From Flavobacteriaceae bacterium PS02337 (GTDB lineage Bacteria > Bacteroidota > Bacteroidia > Flavobacteriales > Flavobacteriaceae): a stretch of DNA of 64,000 nucleotides. Under the pieces are notes generated by a model. It worked only from the letters and a program-made list of their open reading frames with translations, made no database searches and had not been told where the DNA came from. The position numbers were made by a program, and so were the translations under genes. How positions within the stretch are numbered: position 1 is the stretch's first letter; each line of letters opens with the position of its first letter. The stretch spans positions 179,152-243,151 of the forward strand of contig JASCOE010000010.1 of the NCBI GenBank assembly GCA_029959285.1, written 5' to 3'. Shown here one piece after another: positions 7,562 to 17,184 of the stretch.

Positions 7562-8809
7562 ATGAATATTTCCACTCCAAATCCTTCTTTAAATACAAAA
7601 AAAAGTCTTTTCAAAACCATTGTAACCAATCTTACATTTTGGGTTTTAATAGCCATTATTTTTGGCATTTTGCTTGGACATTTTTCTCCAGAAAATGGTA
7701 TAAAAATGGAATTTCTAGGGAAGAAGTTTATTCAGCTTATTTCGATTTTTATCGGACCCATTATTTTTCTAACGATTGTTTTGGGAATTTCTGGAATGGG
7801 AAACCTAAAAAAAGTCGGACGTATTGGCGTAAAAGCTTTAGCTTATTTTGAAGTCGTTTCGACCGTTGCATTGGCCATTGGCGTTACGGTTGCATATTTG
7901 TTTAAACCTGGAAAAATTGATAAATCTGGACTGACTTTTGGAGATGCAAGTCAATATACAAAAGGTGCAGCCGAACATTTTTCGTGGCTAAAGTTTTTCT
8001 TGTCGAATTTTACGCTTCAAGTTTTGTTGGCGGCAATTGTTTGCGGAATTGCATTGAATTTTTATTCGAAAAGAGAACAGACTATTTTGGTTCTTGAACG
8101 AGTTTCTAAAGTCGTTTTCTTCGGTTTGAAATATGTAATGTATCTAGCGCCAATTGGTGCTTTTGGCGGAATGGCATATACAATAGGTAAATTTGGTTTA
8201 GCAACATTGATTCCGCTTGGAAAATTGATGCTTTGCGTTTACTTGACAATGGCTTTATTCGTTTTTTTAATTTTAGGAAGTATTCTGAAATATTATAAAA
8301 TCAGTATTTTTTCGATTTTAAAATACATAAAAGAAGAACTATTATTGGTTTTAGGAACGTCATCTTCAGAAGCAGCTTTGCCAAGTATTATGGTAAAATT
8401 AGAAAAAATGGGTTGCAGTAAATCGGTTGTTGGATTGGTAATTCCGACGGGTTATTCTTTTAATCTCGATGGAACTTCGATTTATCTTTCTATGTCGGTA
8501 TTATTTATCGCGCAATTGTATGATGTGCATTTAAGTTTCTTCGAAATTTTAACCGTAATCGGAATTTTAATGATTACTTCGAAAGGCGCAGCCGGCGTTA
8601 CCGGAAGCGGTTTTATAGTTTTAGCGTCGACTTTAACAGCGCTTCATAAAATTCCAGTTGAAGGCTTGGCTTTTTTACTTGGAGTTGATAAATTTATGAG
8701 CGAAGCCAGAGCCATTACAAATTTGATTGGAAATACTGTTGCAACAATTATTATTTCGAAAACAGAACACGACTTTACAGAACTAAACCTAGAGCCTGTA
8801 TCGGAGTAG
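7562..8809 (+). CDS. dicarboxylate/amino acid:cation symporter (DctA-like)
   Basis: An inner-membrane secondary transporter of the DAACS family, 415 residues, with about eight membrane helices and two re-entrant loops. Key motifs are the serine-rich first hairpin LGTSSSEAALPS, the helix-7 motif GYSFNLDGTSIY and the second-hairpin region KGAAGVTGSGFIVLA. The GTSSSEAALP and NLDGT forms are closest to C4-dicarboxylate carriers such as DctA and less like the NMDGT glutamate carriers, so uptake of succinate, malate or fumarate is the likely role. The substrate is inferred. The gene stands alone after rnpB. Confidence 0.9.
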   Translation: MNISTPNPSLNTKKSLFKTIVTNLTFWVLIAIIFGILLGHFSPENGIKMEFLGKKFIQLISIFIGPIIFLTIVLGISGMGNLKKVGRIGVKALAYFEVVSTVALAIGVTVAYLFKPGKIDKSGLTFGDASQYTKGAAEHFSWLKFFLSNFTLQVLLAAIVCGIALNFYSKREQTILVLERVSKVVFFGLKYVMYLAPIGAFGGMAYTIGKFGLATLIPLGKLMLCVYLTMALFVFLILGSILKYYKISIFSILKYIKEELLLVLGTSSSEAALPSIMVKLEKMGCSKSVVGLVIPTGYSFNLDGTSIYLSMSVLFIAQLYDVHLSFFEILTVIGILMITSKGAAGVTGSGFIVLASTLTALHKIPVEGLAFLLGVDKFMSEARAITNLIGNTVATIIISKTEHDFTELNLEPVSE

Positions 8810-8874
8810 TTTTGCCACAAAGACACTAAATCTCAAAGAAAACAAAAGCTTTGCAACTGCCTTCGTGGCAAAAA
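8810..8874. repeat. inverted repeat, TTTTGCCAC family
   Basis: TTTTGCCACAAAG at 8810 faces CTTCGTGGCAAAA ending near 8874, directly after the transporter stop. It could work as a terminator. The GCCACAAAG arm also resembles dispersed flavobacterial intergenic repeats. Confidence 0.55.
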
Positions 8875-8878
8875 AAAA

Positions 8879-9073
8879 CTATGATTCGTCTTTGGTTGCT
8901 CGAACTAGACTTATTCCAGAGGTGAAAAAGACAATCCCTAAAATTCCATAAATAATTAGAGATTTAATATCTCTAGTTTCTCCCGACGTGCCAGCAAAAA
9001 TTACCGCTGTATAAATAAGTCCTACAATTCCGAGGATAGTTAGTAATCCTCCAAAAAATCTTTTTAGGTTCAT
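8879..9073 (-). CDS. small membrane protein, 64 aa
   Basis: Two hydrophobic helices (FFGGLLTILGIVGLIYTAVIF and LIIYGILGIVFFTSGISLV) are separated by a short charged loop (SGETRDIKS), a typical small two-span inner-membrane protein. The reading frame is open to 9127, but the upstream residues are uncharacteristic. The ATG at 9073 (MNLKRFF) gives a natural N-terminus with positive charges before the first helix. Similar short proteins are common in flavobacteria. Function unknown. Confidence 0.7.
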   Translation of the reverse strand: MNLKRFFGGLLTILGIVGLIYTAVIFAGTSGETRDIKSLIIYGILGIVFFTSGISLVRATKDES

Positions 9074-9234
9074 GATGATTAGATTTAAAATTTCTGAATT
9101 AAAAGTAGAATTAAAATCATTAATCATTGTTATACAATTGTTTGCTAAAATTATAAGATTTTCAGAACTAAAAGTGTGTTTTTTTAATGTAAGAAAATAA
9201 TTAAAATAATATTAGGAAAATATACTTTTAATAC

Positions 9235-9242
9235 TATTTTTG
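9235..9242 (+). promoter_or_regulatory. candidate -7 box of the 180-aa outer-membrane protein gene
   Basis: TATTTTTG fits TAnnTTTG and lies 24 bases before the ATG at 9267. No clear TTG at -33. Confidence 0.4.
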
Positions 9243-9266
9243 TTGCAACCAATTTAATAACTGACA

Positions 9267-9809
9267 ATGACAAAAAACTACATTTTACTATTCTTATTTA
9301 TTATTTCTTTTAGCAGAGTTCAAGCACAAGACGAAGCTCCGACTACTGTAAAAAATCAATTTAAAATTAATATGCTGTTTCCTTCTTTAGTGTATGAACA
9401 TGCATTTTCAGACAAAAACACGCTTTATTCTGAATTAGGACTTGGAGTAGGATATCGCTATAATAGTTTTTATGATGAAGGAAATGTTTACTTTTTTCCT
9501 TTAATAAATGAACAATTTCGTCATTATTACAATTTGAAAAAGCGAGCAGACAAAGGAAAAAGAACAGCATACAACTCAGGAAATTTTCTTGCTTTAAACG
9601 CACTGTATAATTTCAAATCACTTTCTACAAATGATAAATACGGAAATTATCCTCAATCATTTACTGTAGCGGCGCTTTGGGGTTTGCAGAGAACTTATAA
9701 AGGAAGATTTAACTTGGAATTTAATGTTGGTCCAGGAGTAAATTTTGATAAATATGATACAGAATTTGTACCAGTTGGAAACTTTACTTTAGGCTGGGTT
9801 ATCAAATAA
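9267..9809 (+). CDS. secreted outer-membrane-like protein, 180 aa
   Basis: An N-terminal signal peptide (residues 1-20, ending RVQAQ) is followed by alternating strands rich in Tyr and Phe (KINMLFPSLVYEHAF, YSELGLGVGYRYNSF, FNLEFNVGPGVNFD). This is the pattern of a small outer-membrane beta-barrel or a DUF3575-like protein. No enzymatic motif is visible. It converges with a two-component system through a shared terminator. Function unknown. Confidence 0.7.
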   Translation: MTKNYILLFLFIISFSRVQAQDEAPTTVKNQFKINMLFPSLVYEHAFSDKNTLYSELGLGVGYRYNSFYDEGNVYFFPLINEQFRHYYNLKKRADKGKRTAYNSGNFLALNALYNFKSLSTNDKYGNYPQSFTVAALWGLQRTYKGRFNLEFNVGPGVNFDKYDTEFVPVGNFTLGWVIK

Positions 9810-9830
9810 TCTTGTAATATATAAAAATAG

Positions 9831-9856
9831 AAAAACCTTGATTCGTCAAGGTTTTT
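9831..9856. terminator. bidirectional terminator
   Basis: AAAAACCTTG (9831-9840) and CAAGGTTTTT (9847-9856) form a perfect 10-base stem with a 6-base loop. It serves both converging genes. The last codons and stop of the response regulator lie inside the hairpin. Confidence 0.85.
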
Positions 9857-10535
9857 CTATTTTAAATTCTAAGCCAATATTACGAACACTTTCAATTTTG
9901 ATTTTCGGATCTGAGTTGAAATATTTCCTCAATCTGCTGATAAAAACATCCATACTTCGTCCAGAAAAATAATCATCTTTTTTCCAAACAGACATTAAAA
10001 TTTGATCTCTCTTTAATAACTGATTATGATTTAAATATAGATATTCAATCAAAGAAGCTTCCATTTCTGTAAGTTGCTGTACGTGATTGCTGTTATTGAG
10101 TGTTAAACGTTCATTGTCAAAAATATAAGAGCCAATTTCAATTATATTATTTCCCTCTAAACTTCTTTTTTGCTCAATTCGTTTTAATATATTTTGCAAA
10201 CGTAAAATCAATTCGTCAACTTCAAAAGGTTTTACGATATAATCGTCTGCGCCCAATTTTAAACCAATAATTTTATCTTCTTTCAACTTTCTTGCCGTTA
10301 GAAAAATAAAAGGAATTTCAGGATTGATTGTAATTATTTTTTCAGCCAAAGAAAAACCATCCAATTTGGGCATCATGACATCAAAAATACAAATATCAAA
10401 AGTTTGGTTTTTAAAATAGTCTAAAGCTATTTCGCCATTTTCTGCCCAGATTACTTCAAAATTATGAAGTTCTAAATATTGTTTTAAAATCGCGGCAAAA
10501 TCAAAATCGTCTTCGGCTAAAAGTAATCTTTTCAA
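9846..10535 (-). CDS. OmpR-family response regulator
   Basis: A 229-residue regulator with an N-terminal receiver domain (acidic pair EDD near residue 8, phospho-acceptor Asp in CIFDVMMPKLDG, conserved Lys in VKPFEVDEL) and a C-terminal winged helix for DNA binding (about residues 130-225, SGRSMDVFISRLRKYF). The only start in a suitable place is TTG at 10535, 10 bases after the stop of the cognate kinase gene, so the two are translated from one transcript. The likely target is the divergent receptor gene at 12041, by inference from position. Confidence 0.92.
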   Translation of the reverse strand: MKRLLLAEDDFDFAAILKQYLELHNFEVIWAENGEIALDYFKNQTFDICIFDVMMPKLDGFSLAEKIITINPEIPFIFLTARKLKEDKIIGLKLGADDYIVKPFEVDELILRLQNILKRIEQKRSLEGNNIIEIGSYIFDNERLTLNNSNHVQQLTEMEASLIEYLYLNHNQLLKRDQILMSVWKKDDYFSGRSMDVFISRLRKYFNSDPKIKIESVRNIGLEFKIEKP

Positions 10536-10545
10536 AATAAGGTAA

Positions 10546-11904
10546 TTAAACTTTTAATAAAATAGTAAACTGAGTTCCTTTTCCTAAATCGCTAATAACG
10601 CTAACAGAACCTTGATGCGCTTTTACAATTCGATTTACGTAGTAAAGTCCTAAACCTAAACCTTTTGTGTTGTGTAGGTTTCCTTGCTCGACGCGATAAA
10701 ATTTTTCAAAAAGTAGTGATTGTTTGTTTTTGGCAATTCCAATTCCGTTGTCTTCAAAACTAATCGAAAATTGATTTTCAATAATATTAGTTTTAACAGT
10801 TATCGTGTCAGAACCATATTTTACGGCATTTTCTAAAACGTTCAGAAAAGCTGTTGTCAAATGAAATTTATCCAGAACTAAAATCGTTTTCTGAGTTTGA
10901 AAATCGGTTTTGAGATTGATTTTTGGAAATGTGATTTTAAAATCATTTACAATAGAAAGCAGAAAATCTTCGGCTTCAATCTTTTCTTTTTGCAATTCAA
11001 TTTCATTTTCTGCCAAAGAATTCGCCATAACTTGATCAATCAAATGCTGTAAGCGATTGTTCTGACGTGAAATCGTATTCACAATCGAATGGAAATTTTC
11101 GTCGTTATCACGAATGTTTTTTTGTTCTAAAATTTTAGTAGAAATGCCTAAAGTTGCCAAAGGCGTTTTCAATTCGTGCGTGATATTATTGATAAAATCG
11201 GTTTTTACGTCGCTGACTTTTTTCTGTTTAATTAAAGCTTTAATCGCAATTACAAACAAACTAATCAAGGTTAAAATTGATAACAAAGACAGCACTAGAA
11301 TAAATGTCATTCGCTTCAGAATAATCATTTCCCAATCAATTACCGAAACGTACATAGAATCTTCGGTCAATAATTTATAATCTTGATTTTCAAAAGTTCC
11401 GTTTGTAGTTCCGACATAACTTCTCACCAAAAAAGCATGATTTAGTGAAACTAGATTTCCATATAATTTATTTTGAATAAAAGGCTTTTCAGAAAAAATA
11501 GTGTCGGTTTTTTTTGCACTTTGATAGAGAATGAATTTATTCAAAACAATAGCAAAATCAATCTTGAAGTTTGGCAAATCTCGTTCGAATTTTCGCTGTA
11601 ATTTTTGTGTAATCGCGTTCTGATATTGTGCCTGCAAAACGCCACTTTTAACGTCTAATTTGGTTTTCTTTCCTTTAATGTAATTCTCAGAAAGACTTTT
11701 ATAAAGCGCTTCTTTTTTAGCAACAATGGTAGAATCGATGTCGCTGTAATTGTTTGAAATCTGTCCGATTTCGTTTTTAATCTGCGTATGAAATTCGGCT
11801 ACTTTATAATCGTAAGCCGTTTTTACCAAATAACATTGTACGGTTGTCAGCACAATTAGAGCGACGACCGAAAATGCAATTAATAAATTGATTCTTTGTT
11901 TCAT
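10546..11904 (-). CDS. sensor histidine kinase
   Basis: A 452-residue membrane kinase. Helix 1 is at about residues 7-28 and helix 2 at about 200-225, enclosing a periplasmic sensor of about 170 residues without recognisable domain motifs. The HisKA box FINNITHELKTPLATLG carries the phosphorylated His. The ATPase domain has the N box FLNVLENAVKYG, G1 DNGIGIAK and G2 GLGLGLYYV. It is the first gene of a kinase-regulator operon, with the regulator 10 bases downstream. The signal is unknown. The divergent gene is an outer-membrane receptor, which hints at envelope or nutrient sensing. Confidence 0.93.
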   Translation of the reverse strand: MKQRINLLIAFSVVALIVLTTVQCYLVKTAYDYKVAEFHTQIKNEIGQISNNYSDIDSTIVAKKEALYKSLSENYIKGKKTKLDVKSGVLQAQYQNAITQKLQRKFERDLPNFKIDFAIVLNKFILYQSAKKTDTIFSEKPFIQNKLYGNLVSLNHAFLVRSYVGTTNGTFENQDYKLLTEDSMYVSVIDWEMIILKRMTFILVLSLLSILTLISLFVIAIKALIKQKKVSDVKTDFINNITHELKTPLATLGISTKILEQKNIRDNDENFHSIVNTISRQNNRLQHLIDQVMANSLAENEIELQKEKIEAEDFLLSIVNDFKITFPKINLKTDFQTQKTILVLDKFHLTTAFLNVLENAVKYGSDTITVKTNIIENQFSISFEDNGIGIAKNKQSLLFEKFYRVEQGNLHNTKGLGLGLYYVNRIVKAHQGSVSVISDLGKGTQFTILLKV

Positions 11905-12040
11905 AATAGATTTTAATCTGCTTCAAAAATACTGCTTTTGTGAGAGAAAATGCAGATTAACCTTGCATTAACCTCCAATTAACTTTCAAAACTAGTTTTT
12001 CGAAGCATTTTTGCATCACTAATTAAAATTTCTTTTTAAG

Positions 12041-14155
12041 ATGAATGTTTATCTGCCTTTAAAACTTCTTATCGCATTGCTTTTATTTTGTCTTTCTGCA
12101 ATTGCAAATGCTCAAAATGAAACGCCTAAAGATTCTATTTCTAAAGAATTGAAAGAAGTTGTTATTACTCAAAACAAAAAAACGTTTACCAATTCTAACG
12201 GAAATATAAAAGTTGATGTGGCGAATTCCGTTTACAATTCGGTTCCAAATCCAGTCGAATTGCTTTCTAAACTTCCTTTGGTTCAAGTGAGTTCCGATCG
12301 TGAAAGTATTTCGATTGTTGGAAAAGGAAATCCGCTAATTTACATTGATAATCAACGCGTAGGAATGAACGATTTGAATGCTTTATCGGTTGCTGATATT
12401 AAAACTATAGAAAGCATTCAGAATCCGTCTTCAAAATACGAAGCTGAAGGGCGAGCTGTAATTTTGATTACTAGAAAATTAAGCAGAAAAGATGGTTTTA
12501 AAACTGAGATTTCTGAAACGGCTTCTTTTAAAAAGAATTACAATAATTATCTGGGTTTTAATTCTAGTTTTAAAAAAGGTAAAATAGAATGGAAGGCAAA
12601 TTTCAATTACAACCGAAGAAATCCTTGGGAAAATCACAGTATTGAATATCAGATTCCGCAGGCAAATATTGTTTCTGACTATAATGTAACCGCAGTTTCT
12701 AACGTGAATGATTATATTTTTGGTGGAGGATTATTTTATAAAATAAATGATGATGATTATTTCTCTGTCAATATAAATGGCAAAATGCGTAGCGATACCT
12801 TTGATATCAATACTTTTACTTTTAACCAAAATCAGAACGAAGTAAACAATGTTTTTACGTTTAGCGATAATTCAAGTTCAAAGAATTTTATTAATTCGTT
12901 TATAAATTATTCAAAGAAACTGAAAGCTATTGATACTAAGTTGTTTTTCGGTCTTCAAGGTTCCAATTACAATCAGCATTTGTGGAGTTTGGTGCAGAAT
13001 AATTACAATGAAACCGAATTAGAATTATCTCAAAATCGAGATCAGAAATTTAATGTTGATGTTTTTTCGGGTCGAATTGATTTAGAGAAAAAGTTTAAAA
13101 ACGAAATGAATTGGGAATATGGCGGATTGTATTCTGCTGCGAAATCAAAATCAAATTATGATGTTTTTGATTACGATAAAAATGAAAATACTTCTTTTGA
13201 TTATGATTTTAAAGAAGCCAATTTAGCGGCATACACACAACTTTCTGGCAAAATTAAAAAAGTAGATTTTTCAGTTGGACTTAGAATCGAAAACACAAAT
13301 GTCAGCGGAAAATATAGTACAGAAAGTTCGGCTTTAATTGATAAAAACTACACGAATCTATTTCCGAAAGCGCAATTTTCTTTTGCGATTGACAGTACTA
13401 AAAATATAAATGTAGATTATTCTAAAAGTATTTCGAGACCAAATTATTCTTCGTTGAGTATGATTGCGACTTATATAAATCCGTATTTTATTTACGGAAG
13501 CAATATCAATTTAGGGCCAACATTTGCAGATGTCGTTTCTGCTTCATTTCAATATCATGATAAATCTATAAAGGTAACTTTGTACCAAAATAAGAATCCT
13601 GTTTACCAAGATTTTTCGTTTGATAATCAAAACAATGTGCTGACTTTTACCGAGAAAAATTTCAAAAAAGAATCGGGTTATAATATCGAATTTACATTGC
13701 CATTTACCTATAAAATTTGGACGAATACCAATTCTCTAATCTTCACCCAAAACAAAATTGAAGACGAATCGGCTTTGTACGGTTCATCAAAACCATATTT
13801 ATATTATTATTCAAATAATACATTTAAACTTCCAAAAGATTTCACATTTGTATTCTCATTTTGGGGCGCAACAAAACAAAAAGAAGGTGTTTTTGAAAGA
13901 AATGCAAAGTTGATTTTCGACGCTTCTTTAGCTAAAAACTTTCGCAAAAATTGGACTTGCACTTTAAATTATAATGACATTTTCAAGAATACTATTTACA
14001 CAGAAAGATTTACAATCAATAATATAAGTTCGAGAGCGAGATATTTAGTTGATGCCAATGAAGTTTCTATTACACTTCGTTATTCTTTCGGTAAAATCAA
14101 AGAAAGTGAGTTTAAAGAAAAAAGCGTGAATGAGAATGAAAGTAGAATTAAATAA
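12041..14155 (+). CDS. TonB-dependent receptor-like outer-membrane protein
   Basis: A 704-residue protein with a signal peptide ending ANAQ. The plug domain follows (about residues 35-150: KEVVITQNKK, VELLSKLPLVQVS, PLIYIDNQRVG, SIQNPSSKYEAEG), then a long C-terminal barrel of the outer-membrane receptor type. It lacks the N-terminal carboxypeptidase-like domain common in SusC proteins. This plug-plus-barrel form is frequent in Bacteroidetes, often beside a two-component system as here (divergent kinase gene 136 bases away). The ligand is unknown. Confidence 0.85.
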   Translation: MNVYLPLKLLIALLLFCLSAIANAQNETPKDSISKELKEVVITQNKKTFTNSNGNIKVDVANSVYNSVPNPVELLSKLPLVQVSSDRESISIVGKGNPLIYIDNQRVGMNDLNALSVADIKTIESIQNPSSKYEAEGRAVILITRKLSRKDGFKTEISETASFKKNYNNYLGFNSSFKKGKIEWKANFNYNRRNPWENHSIEYQIPQANIVSDYNVTAVSNVNDYIFGGGLFYKINDDDYFSVNINGKMRSDTFDINTFTFNQNQNEVNNVFTFSDNSSSKNFINSFINYSKKLKAIDTKLFFGLQGSNYNQHLWSLVQNNYNETELELSQNRDQKFNVDVFSGRIDLEKKFKNEMNWEYGGLYSAAKSKSNYDVFDYDKNENTSFDYDFKEANLAAYTQLSGKIKKVDFSVGLRIENTNVSGKYSTESSALIDKNYTNLFPKAQFSFAIDSTKNINVDYSKSISRPNYSSLSMIATYINPYFIYGSNINLGPTFADVVSASFQYHDKSIKVTLYQNKNPVYQDFSFDNQNNVLTFTEKNFKKESGYNIEFTLPFTYKIWTNTNSLIFTQNKIEDESALYGSSKPYLYYYSNNTFKLPKDFTFVFSFWGATKQKEGVFERNAKLIFDASLAKNFRKNWTCTLNYNDIFKNTIYTERFTINNISSRARYLVDANEVSITLRYSFGKIKESEFKEKSVNENESRIK

Positions 14156-14224
14156 AAAGTAAGTCAATTCTTTCTTTTTGGAATAGTTTTTGAATATTTG
14201 ATTTTAAAATTAAATATTTAAATA

Positions 14225-14908
14225 ATGAAGTTTTGGAGTTTAAAAAGAATCGTTTTTTGCATTTTACTAACAGTGTCATTTTATAATGTTAGTGCTCAGG
14301 AATTAAGAGGTTTTGGAAATTATTCGATGTATTTAGGAACAGGAAGTTCAGAATCTGTTAAAGAAATGGAAGCTGGGATTGATATTGGAGATTTTCCCTC
14401 AATATCTGTTCAGCTTTCATTAAGTTATTTTACTTTAAAAAACAACGAACAGGAAAATTATGATTATGATAATTATGTTTTAGAAAAACAATCGGCAAAA
14501 GGTTATGCAGTAAATACTGGTTTAGGTTTAAAGGTTTATAATTTATTTTTGGATGATTATTTAGGAGGAGAATTTAATTATTTTATAATGCCTAAATTAA
14601 ATCTCGCACGAATACAAGCCACAGAAAATTTTAGTAGTTCCGATTATTTTAATCCTTCAAATTCTTTTATTCAGAAGCGTAGCCTCCCAGCTTGGCAGGT
14701 TTATGGAAGTATAGAAATTGGCTACGAATTTTTCTTGTCTGAAAATAATTCTAATTCTATTGTTGTAAGTGCTATTTACAATCGGCTAAATTTAGGAAAA
14801 GGGTTAAATAAAATGCCATATAACAATGTAGATTATAGCAGGCCTGACAATTTTGGACTTGGAATTTCTTTCTACTTTGGAATTAAAAAACCATTTTCAT
14901 TCAAATAG
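14225..14908 (+). CDS. secreted beta-strand-rich protein, 227 aa
   Basis: The signal peptide ends at about residue 24 (VSAQ). The rest alternates in a barrel-like way (SVQLSLSYFTLK, GLGLKVYNLFL, YGSIEIGYEFFLS) and ends FGLGISFYFGIKKPFSFK, consistent with an outer-membrane or periplasmic beta protein. No catalytic motif is seen. It lies 69 bases after the receptor gene on the same strand and ends in a terminator, so it may share the receptor's transcript. Function unknown. Confidence 0.65.
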   Translation: MKFWSLKRIVFCILLTVSFYNVSAQELRGFGNYSMYLGTGSSESVKEMEAGIDIGDFPSISVQLSLSYFTLKNNEQENYDYDNYVLEKQSAKGYAVNTGLGLKVYNLFLDDYLGGEFNYFIMPKLNLARIQATENFSSSDYFNPSNSFIQKRSLPAWQVYGSIEIGYEFFLSENNSNSIVVSAIYNRLNLGKGLNKMPYNNVDYSRPDNFGLGISFYFGIKKPFSFK

Positions 14909-14912
14909 AAAG

Positions 14913-14946
14913 AAAAAACTCTTACATTTCAAGAGTTTTTTCTTTT
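14913..14946. terminator. bidirectional terminator
   Basis: AAAAAACTCTT and AAGAGTTTTTT form an 11-base stem with a 7-base loop, followed by more T. It lies between two convergent genes. Confidence 0.8.
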
Positions 14947-14954
14947 TCAATATT

Positions 14955-15389
14955 TTATTGTTTATAATATATTCCTGGCATAAAACCAGTAGATTCTATT
15001 TGTGTATCTGAAATTCTAGTAAACATGAATTTTTTGCTGGGGGCATTTATACAGTTATATTTTATGCTGTAATAATCGATTAATTCTACTTCCTGAACAT
15101 TTGGAGTTTGGTAACTGCTGTATTCGTTGAAATAATAACTTTCATAATCAAATATTTCATCAGCAGCAGAACTGTATTTTTGCATAGGATATTTGTATAA
15201 CAAATCGTCTTTAGTAAATTGAATCATTCTATCTTTGCTATCTTTCCAAATTCCCCTAATCCAAATAGGTGGATCAATGTATTGCTGTCTATGATAATAA
15301 TTTTCATTGTAATAATCATATTCATCATAATAATCTTGATAACAAGAACTGCAACAAATTATCACAATTAATAAACATATTTTTTTCAT
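14955..15389 (-). CDS. putative lipoprotein, 144 aa
   Basis: A short signal peptide with a lipobox (CCSSC, lipidated Cys at about residue 16) is followed by a very Tyr/Asp/Glu-rich stretch (DYYDEYDYYNENYYH) and a compact domain (PPIWIRGIWKDSKDRMIQF ... FMFTRISDTQIESTGF). The second part resembles small ligand-binding lipoprotein domains but I cannot name a family. It converges with the 227-aa gene. Function unknown. Confidence 0.65.
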   Translation of the reverse strand: MKKICLLIVIICCSSCYQDYYDEYDYYNENYYHRQQYIDPPIWIRGIWKDSKDRMIQFTKDDLLYKYPMQKYSSAADEIFDYESYYFNEYSSYQTPNVQEVELIDYYSIKYNCINAPSKKFMFTRISDTQIESTGFMPGIYYKQ

Positions 15390-15489
15390 CTCTTTTTTTT
15401 TGCAAAAAAAGAGATGTTATATTCTTAAAATTGGACAAGAAAGACTTTATAATAATACTTTAAGACATTTCTTGATTTTAGCTATAAAG

Positions 15490-15523
15490 AAAAACCCTTG
15501 CAAAATTTTTAGCAAGGGTTTTT
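15490..15523 (-). terminator. terminator of the DUF3822-rsmD operon
   Basis: AAAAACCCTTGC (15490-15501) and GCAAGGGTTTTT (15512-15523) form a perfect 12-base stem, 24 bases beyond the rsmD stop. No plus-strand gene ends here. Confidence 0.8.
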
Positions 15524-15546
15524 AATATATTAAAAAATGAAAAAAA

Positions 15547-16152
15547 CTAACCTTCGTCTTCTTCCACTTCTTTTTTAGTACTATCATGTGGTAATTCTTC
15601 ATCATCGTCGGTTGAATTCAGTTCGAAAAAGCTGAAAAAAGAACCACCATAACTTTTCTGAAAAGAAAAATTACTCAAATGATCGAGTTTTGTATATTTA
15701 GAATGTTCGATAATCATCATTCCGTCATCTTCTAATAAACCTCTTTCAAAAACCGTTAAAACAACCTTTTCAAAAGTTGCCTGATCTAATCCGTAAGGCG
15801 GATCGGCGAAAATAATATCGTAAGTTGTTTTCGAATTTTCTAAAAATTTAAAAACATCACTTTTAGTAGCTGCAATATCAAAATCATATTCTGATGAAAC
15901 TTGTTTGATAAATTTAACGCATCCGAAATCACCATCAACAGAGGTAATTGGTGCGCTTCCGCGTGAAGCAAATTCGTAACTTATGTTTCCTGTTCCAGAA
16001 AATAAATCTAAAACCTTTAAGCTGTCAAAACTAAAGTGATTATTCAAAACATTAAATAATGCTTCTTTACTCATATCAGTTGTGGGTCTTACAGGCAGAT
16101 TTTTCGGAGGGAAAATTCTGCGTCCTTTGTATTTTCCTGAAATGATTCTCAT
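15547..16152 (-). CDS. rsmD: 16S rRNA (guanine966-N2)-methyltransferase RsmD
   Basis: A 201-residue SAM-dependent methyltransferase that modifies G966 of 16S rRNA on the small subunit. The RsmD N-terminus MRIISGKYKGRRIFPPK is clear. The SAM loop is VLDLFSGTGNISYEFA and the catalytic motif IV is FADPPYG. A poorly conserved acidic tail (TDDDEELPHDSTKKEVEED) extends the usual end. The start ATG overlaps the stop of the DUF3822 gene by four bases (ATGA), so translation is coupled. A terminator follows. Confidence 0.93.
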   Translation of the reverse strand: MRIISGKYKGRRIFPPKNLPVRPTTDMSKEALFNVLNNHFSFDSLKVLDLFSGTGNISYEFASRGSAPITSVDGDFGCVKFIKQVSSEYDFDIAATKSDVFKFLENSKTTYDIIFADPPYGLDQATFEKVVLTVFERGLLEDDGMMIIEHSKYTKLDHLSNFSFQKSYGGSFFSFFELNSTDDDEELPHDSTKKEVEEDEG

Positions 16153-16970
16153 GATTGAAATAAAATATAATGTTTTTGATTTTCGGCTGTCGAAAAGCTA
16201 TTTTTTTCTTGCACTTTGCTCACATCCATAAAAGAAATGTGGCGAACATATTTGTATGCAATAGCATAAAATGGATCATTCTCTTTTATAGTTCCTAACA
16301 ATTCTAGTCTGAAACTTTCTGGATTCATGCTCAATTGTTCTGCTGTAAATAATATGTAGTAAATAAAATCTTCTGGCGTATTATATTCGAAAGAATTAAA
16401 CAATATAAGTTTCTGATTTTGAACTACGATAATTTCGAAATTTCCTGGATTAAAATTCACAATCATTTTCTTATCGTCGTCATTTCGTGAATTGTCTAAG
16501 ATTTTTTCAACCAAAATACTATTGGCATGTTTATAATCAAAAGAACCAACATTATCAATTAGGAAATTATTGATATTCACATACGGAATATAAACCGAAT
16601 TCATTTGATAATTAGATATTTGATCGAAAGTAAAGAAATCTGTTTCAAAAACTTTTGTGGTATATTGCAGATAACTTCCTAAATAATTTTCATCGAACAA
16701 AGCAGTCGGCACAAAAGTCGAAAGATTGTTAGTGTGAATAACCATTACTTCATCATAAATATCTTTTAATTCAGGATTATTTTTAAAAGCATTCGCGAAA
16801 GAATCTTCCACTTTTGTTGTTTTGTTTGTTGTGTCAAACTGAATATCTTTAAACGAAGTAATCACATTATTTAAAGTATCAAAACAGCAATATGAAAATC
16901 CAGTCAGAGAAATCTGAATTGAAAGTTTTTTATAATTTTTTGAAGTGATGTTAGTATTTTGTAATGACAT
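16149..16970 (-). CDS. DUF3822 family protein
   Basis: A 273-residue protein of the DUF3822 family, found almost only in Bacteroidetes and usually directly upstream of rsmD, as here with a 4-base overlap. It has an actin/type IV pilus-ATPase-like feel (KLSIQISLTGFSYCCFDTLN at the N-terminus, then alternating blocks such as MIVNFNPGNFEIIVVQNQKL) but no assigned role. The frame is open to 17069. The ATG at 16970 is chosen because it gives the family N-terminus, while the extra upstream part reads as an unrelated hydrophobic stretch. No function is known. Confidence 0.85.
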   Translation of the reverse strand: MSLQNTNITSKNYKKLSIQISLTGFSYCCFDTLNNVITSFKDIQFDTTNKTTKVEDSFANAFKNNPELKDIYDEVMVIHTNNLSTFVPTALFDENYLGSYLQYTTKVFETDFFTFDQISNYQMNSVYIPYVNINNFLIDNVGSFDYKHANSILVEKILDNSRNDDDKKMIVNFNPGNFEIIVVQNQKLILFNSFEYNTPEDFIYYILFTAEQLSMNPESFRLELLGTIKENDPFYAIAYKYVRHISFMDVSKVQEKNSFSTAENQKHYILFQS

Positions 16971-17184
16971 AGTTGATTTACAATTCGTTACCTGTTTTAA
17001 ATCAAGAAAGAATTTAAGCGACCACAAACTTACAAATAAAAAAAATAACAATGTCAATTTCAATAGCAATGAAAAAGACTTAATTAATATGCAATTTCAA
17101 AATTTAATATTACAAGAAAGTTAGCAGAATATTATCATTTTGTTTATTATCAGTTATTTAGGTTTTTGGGTGAATTTAAGTTTT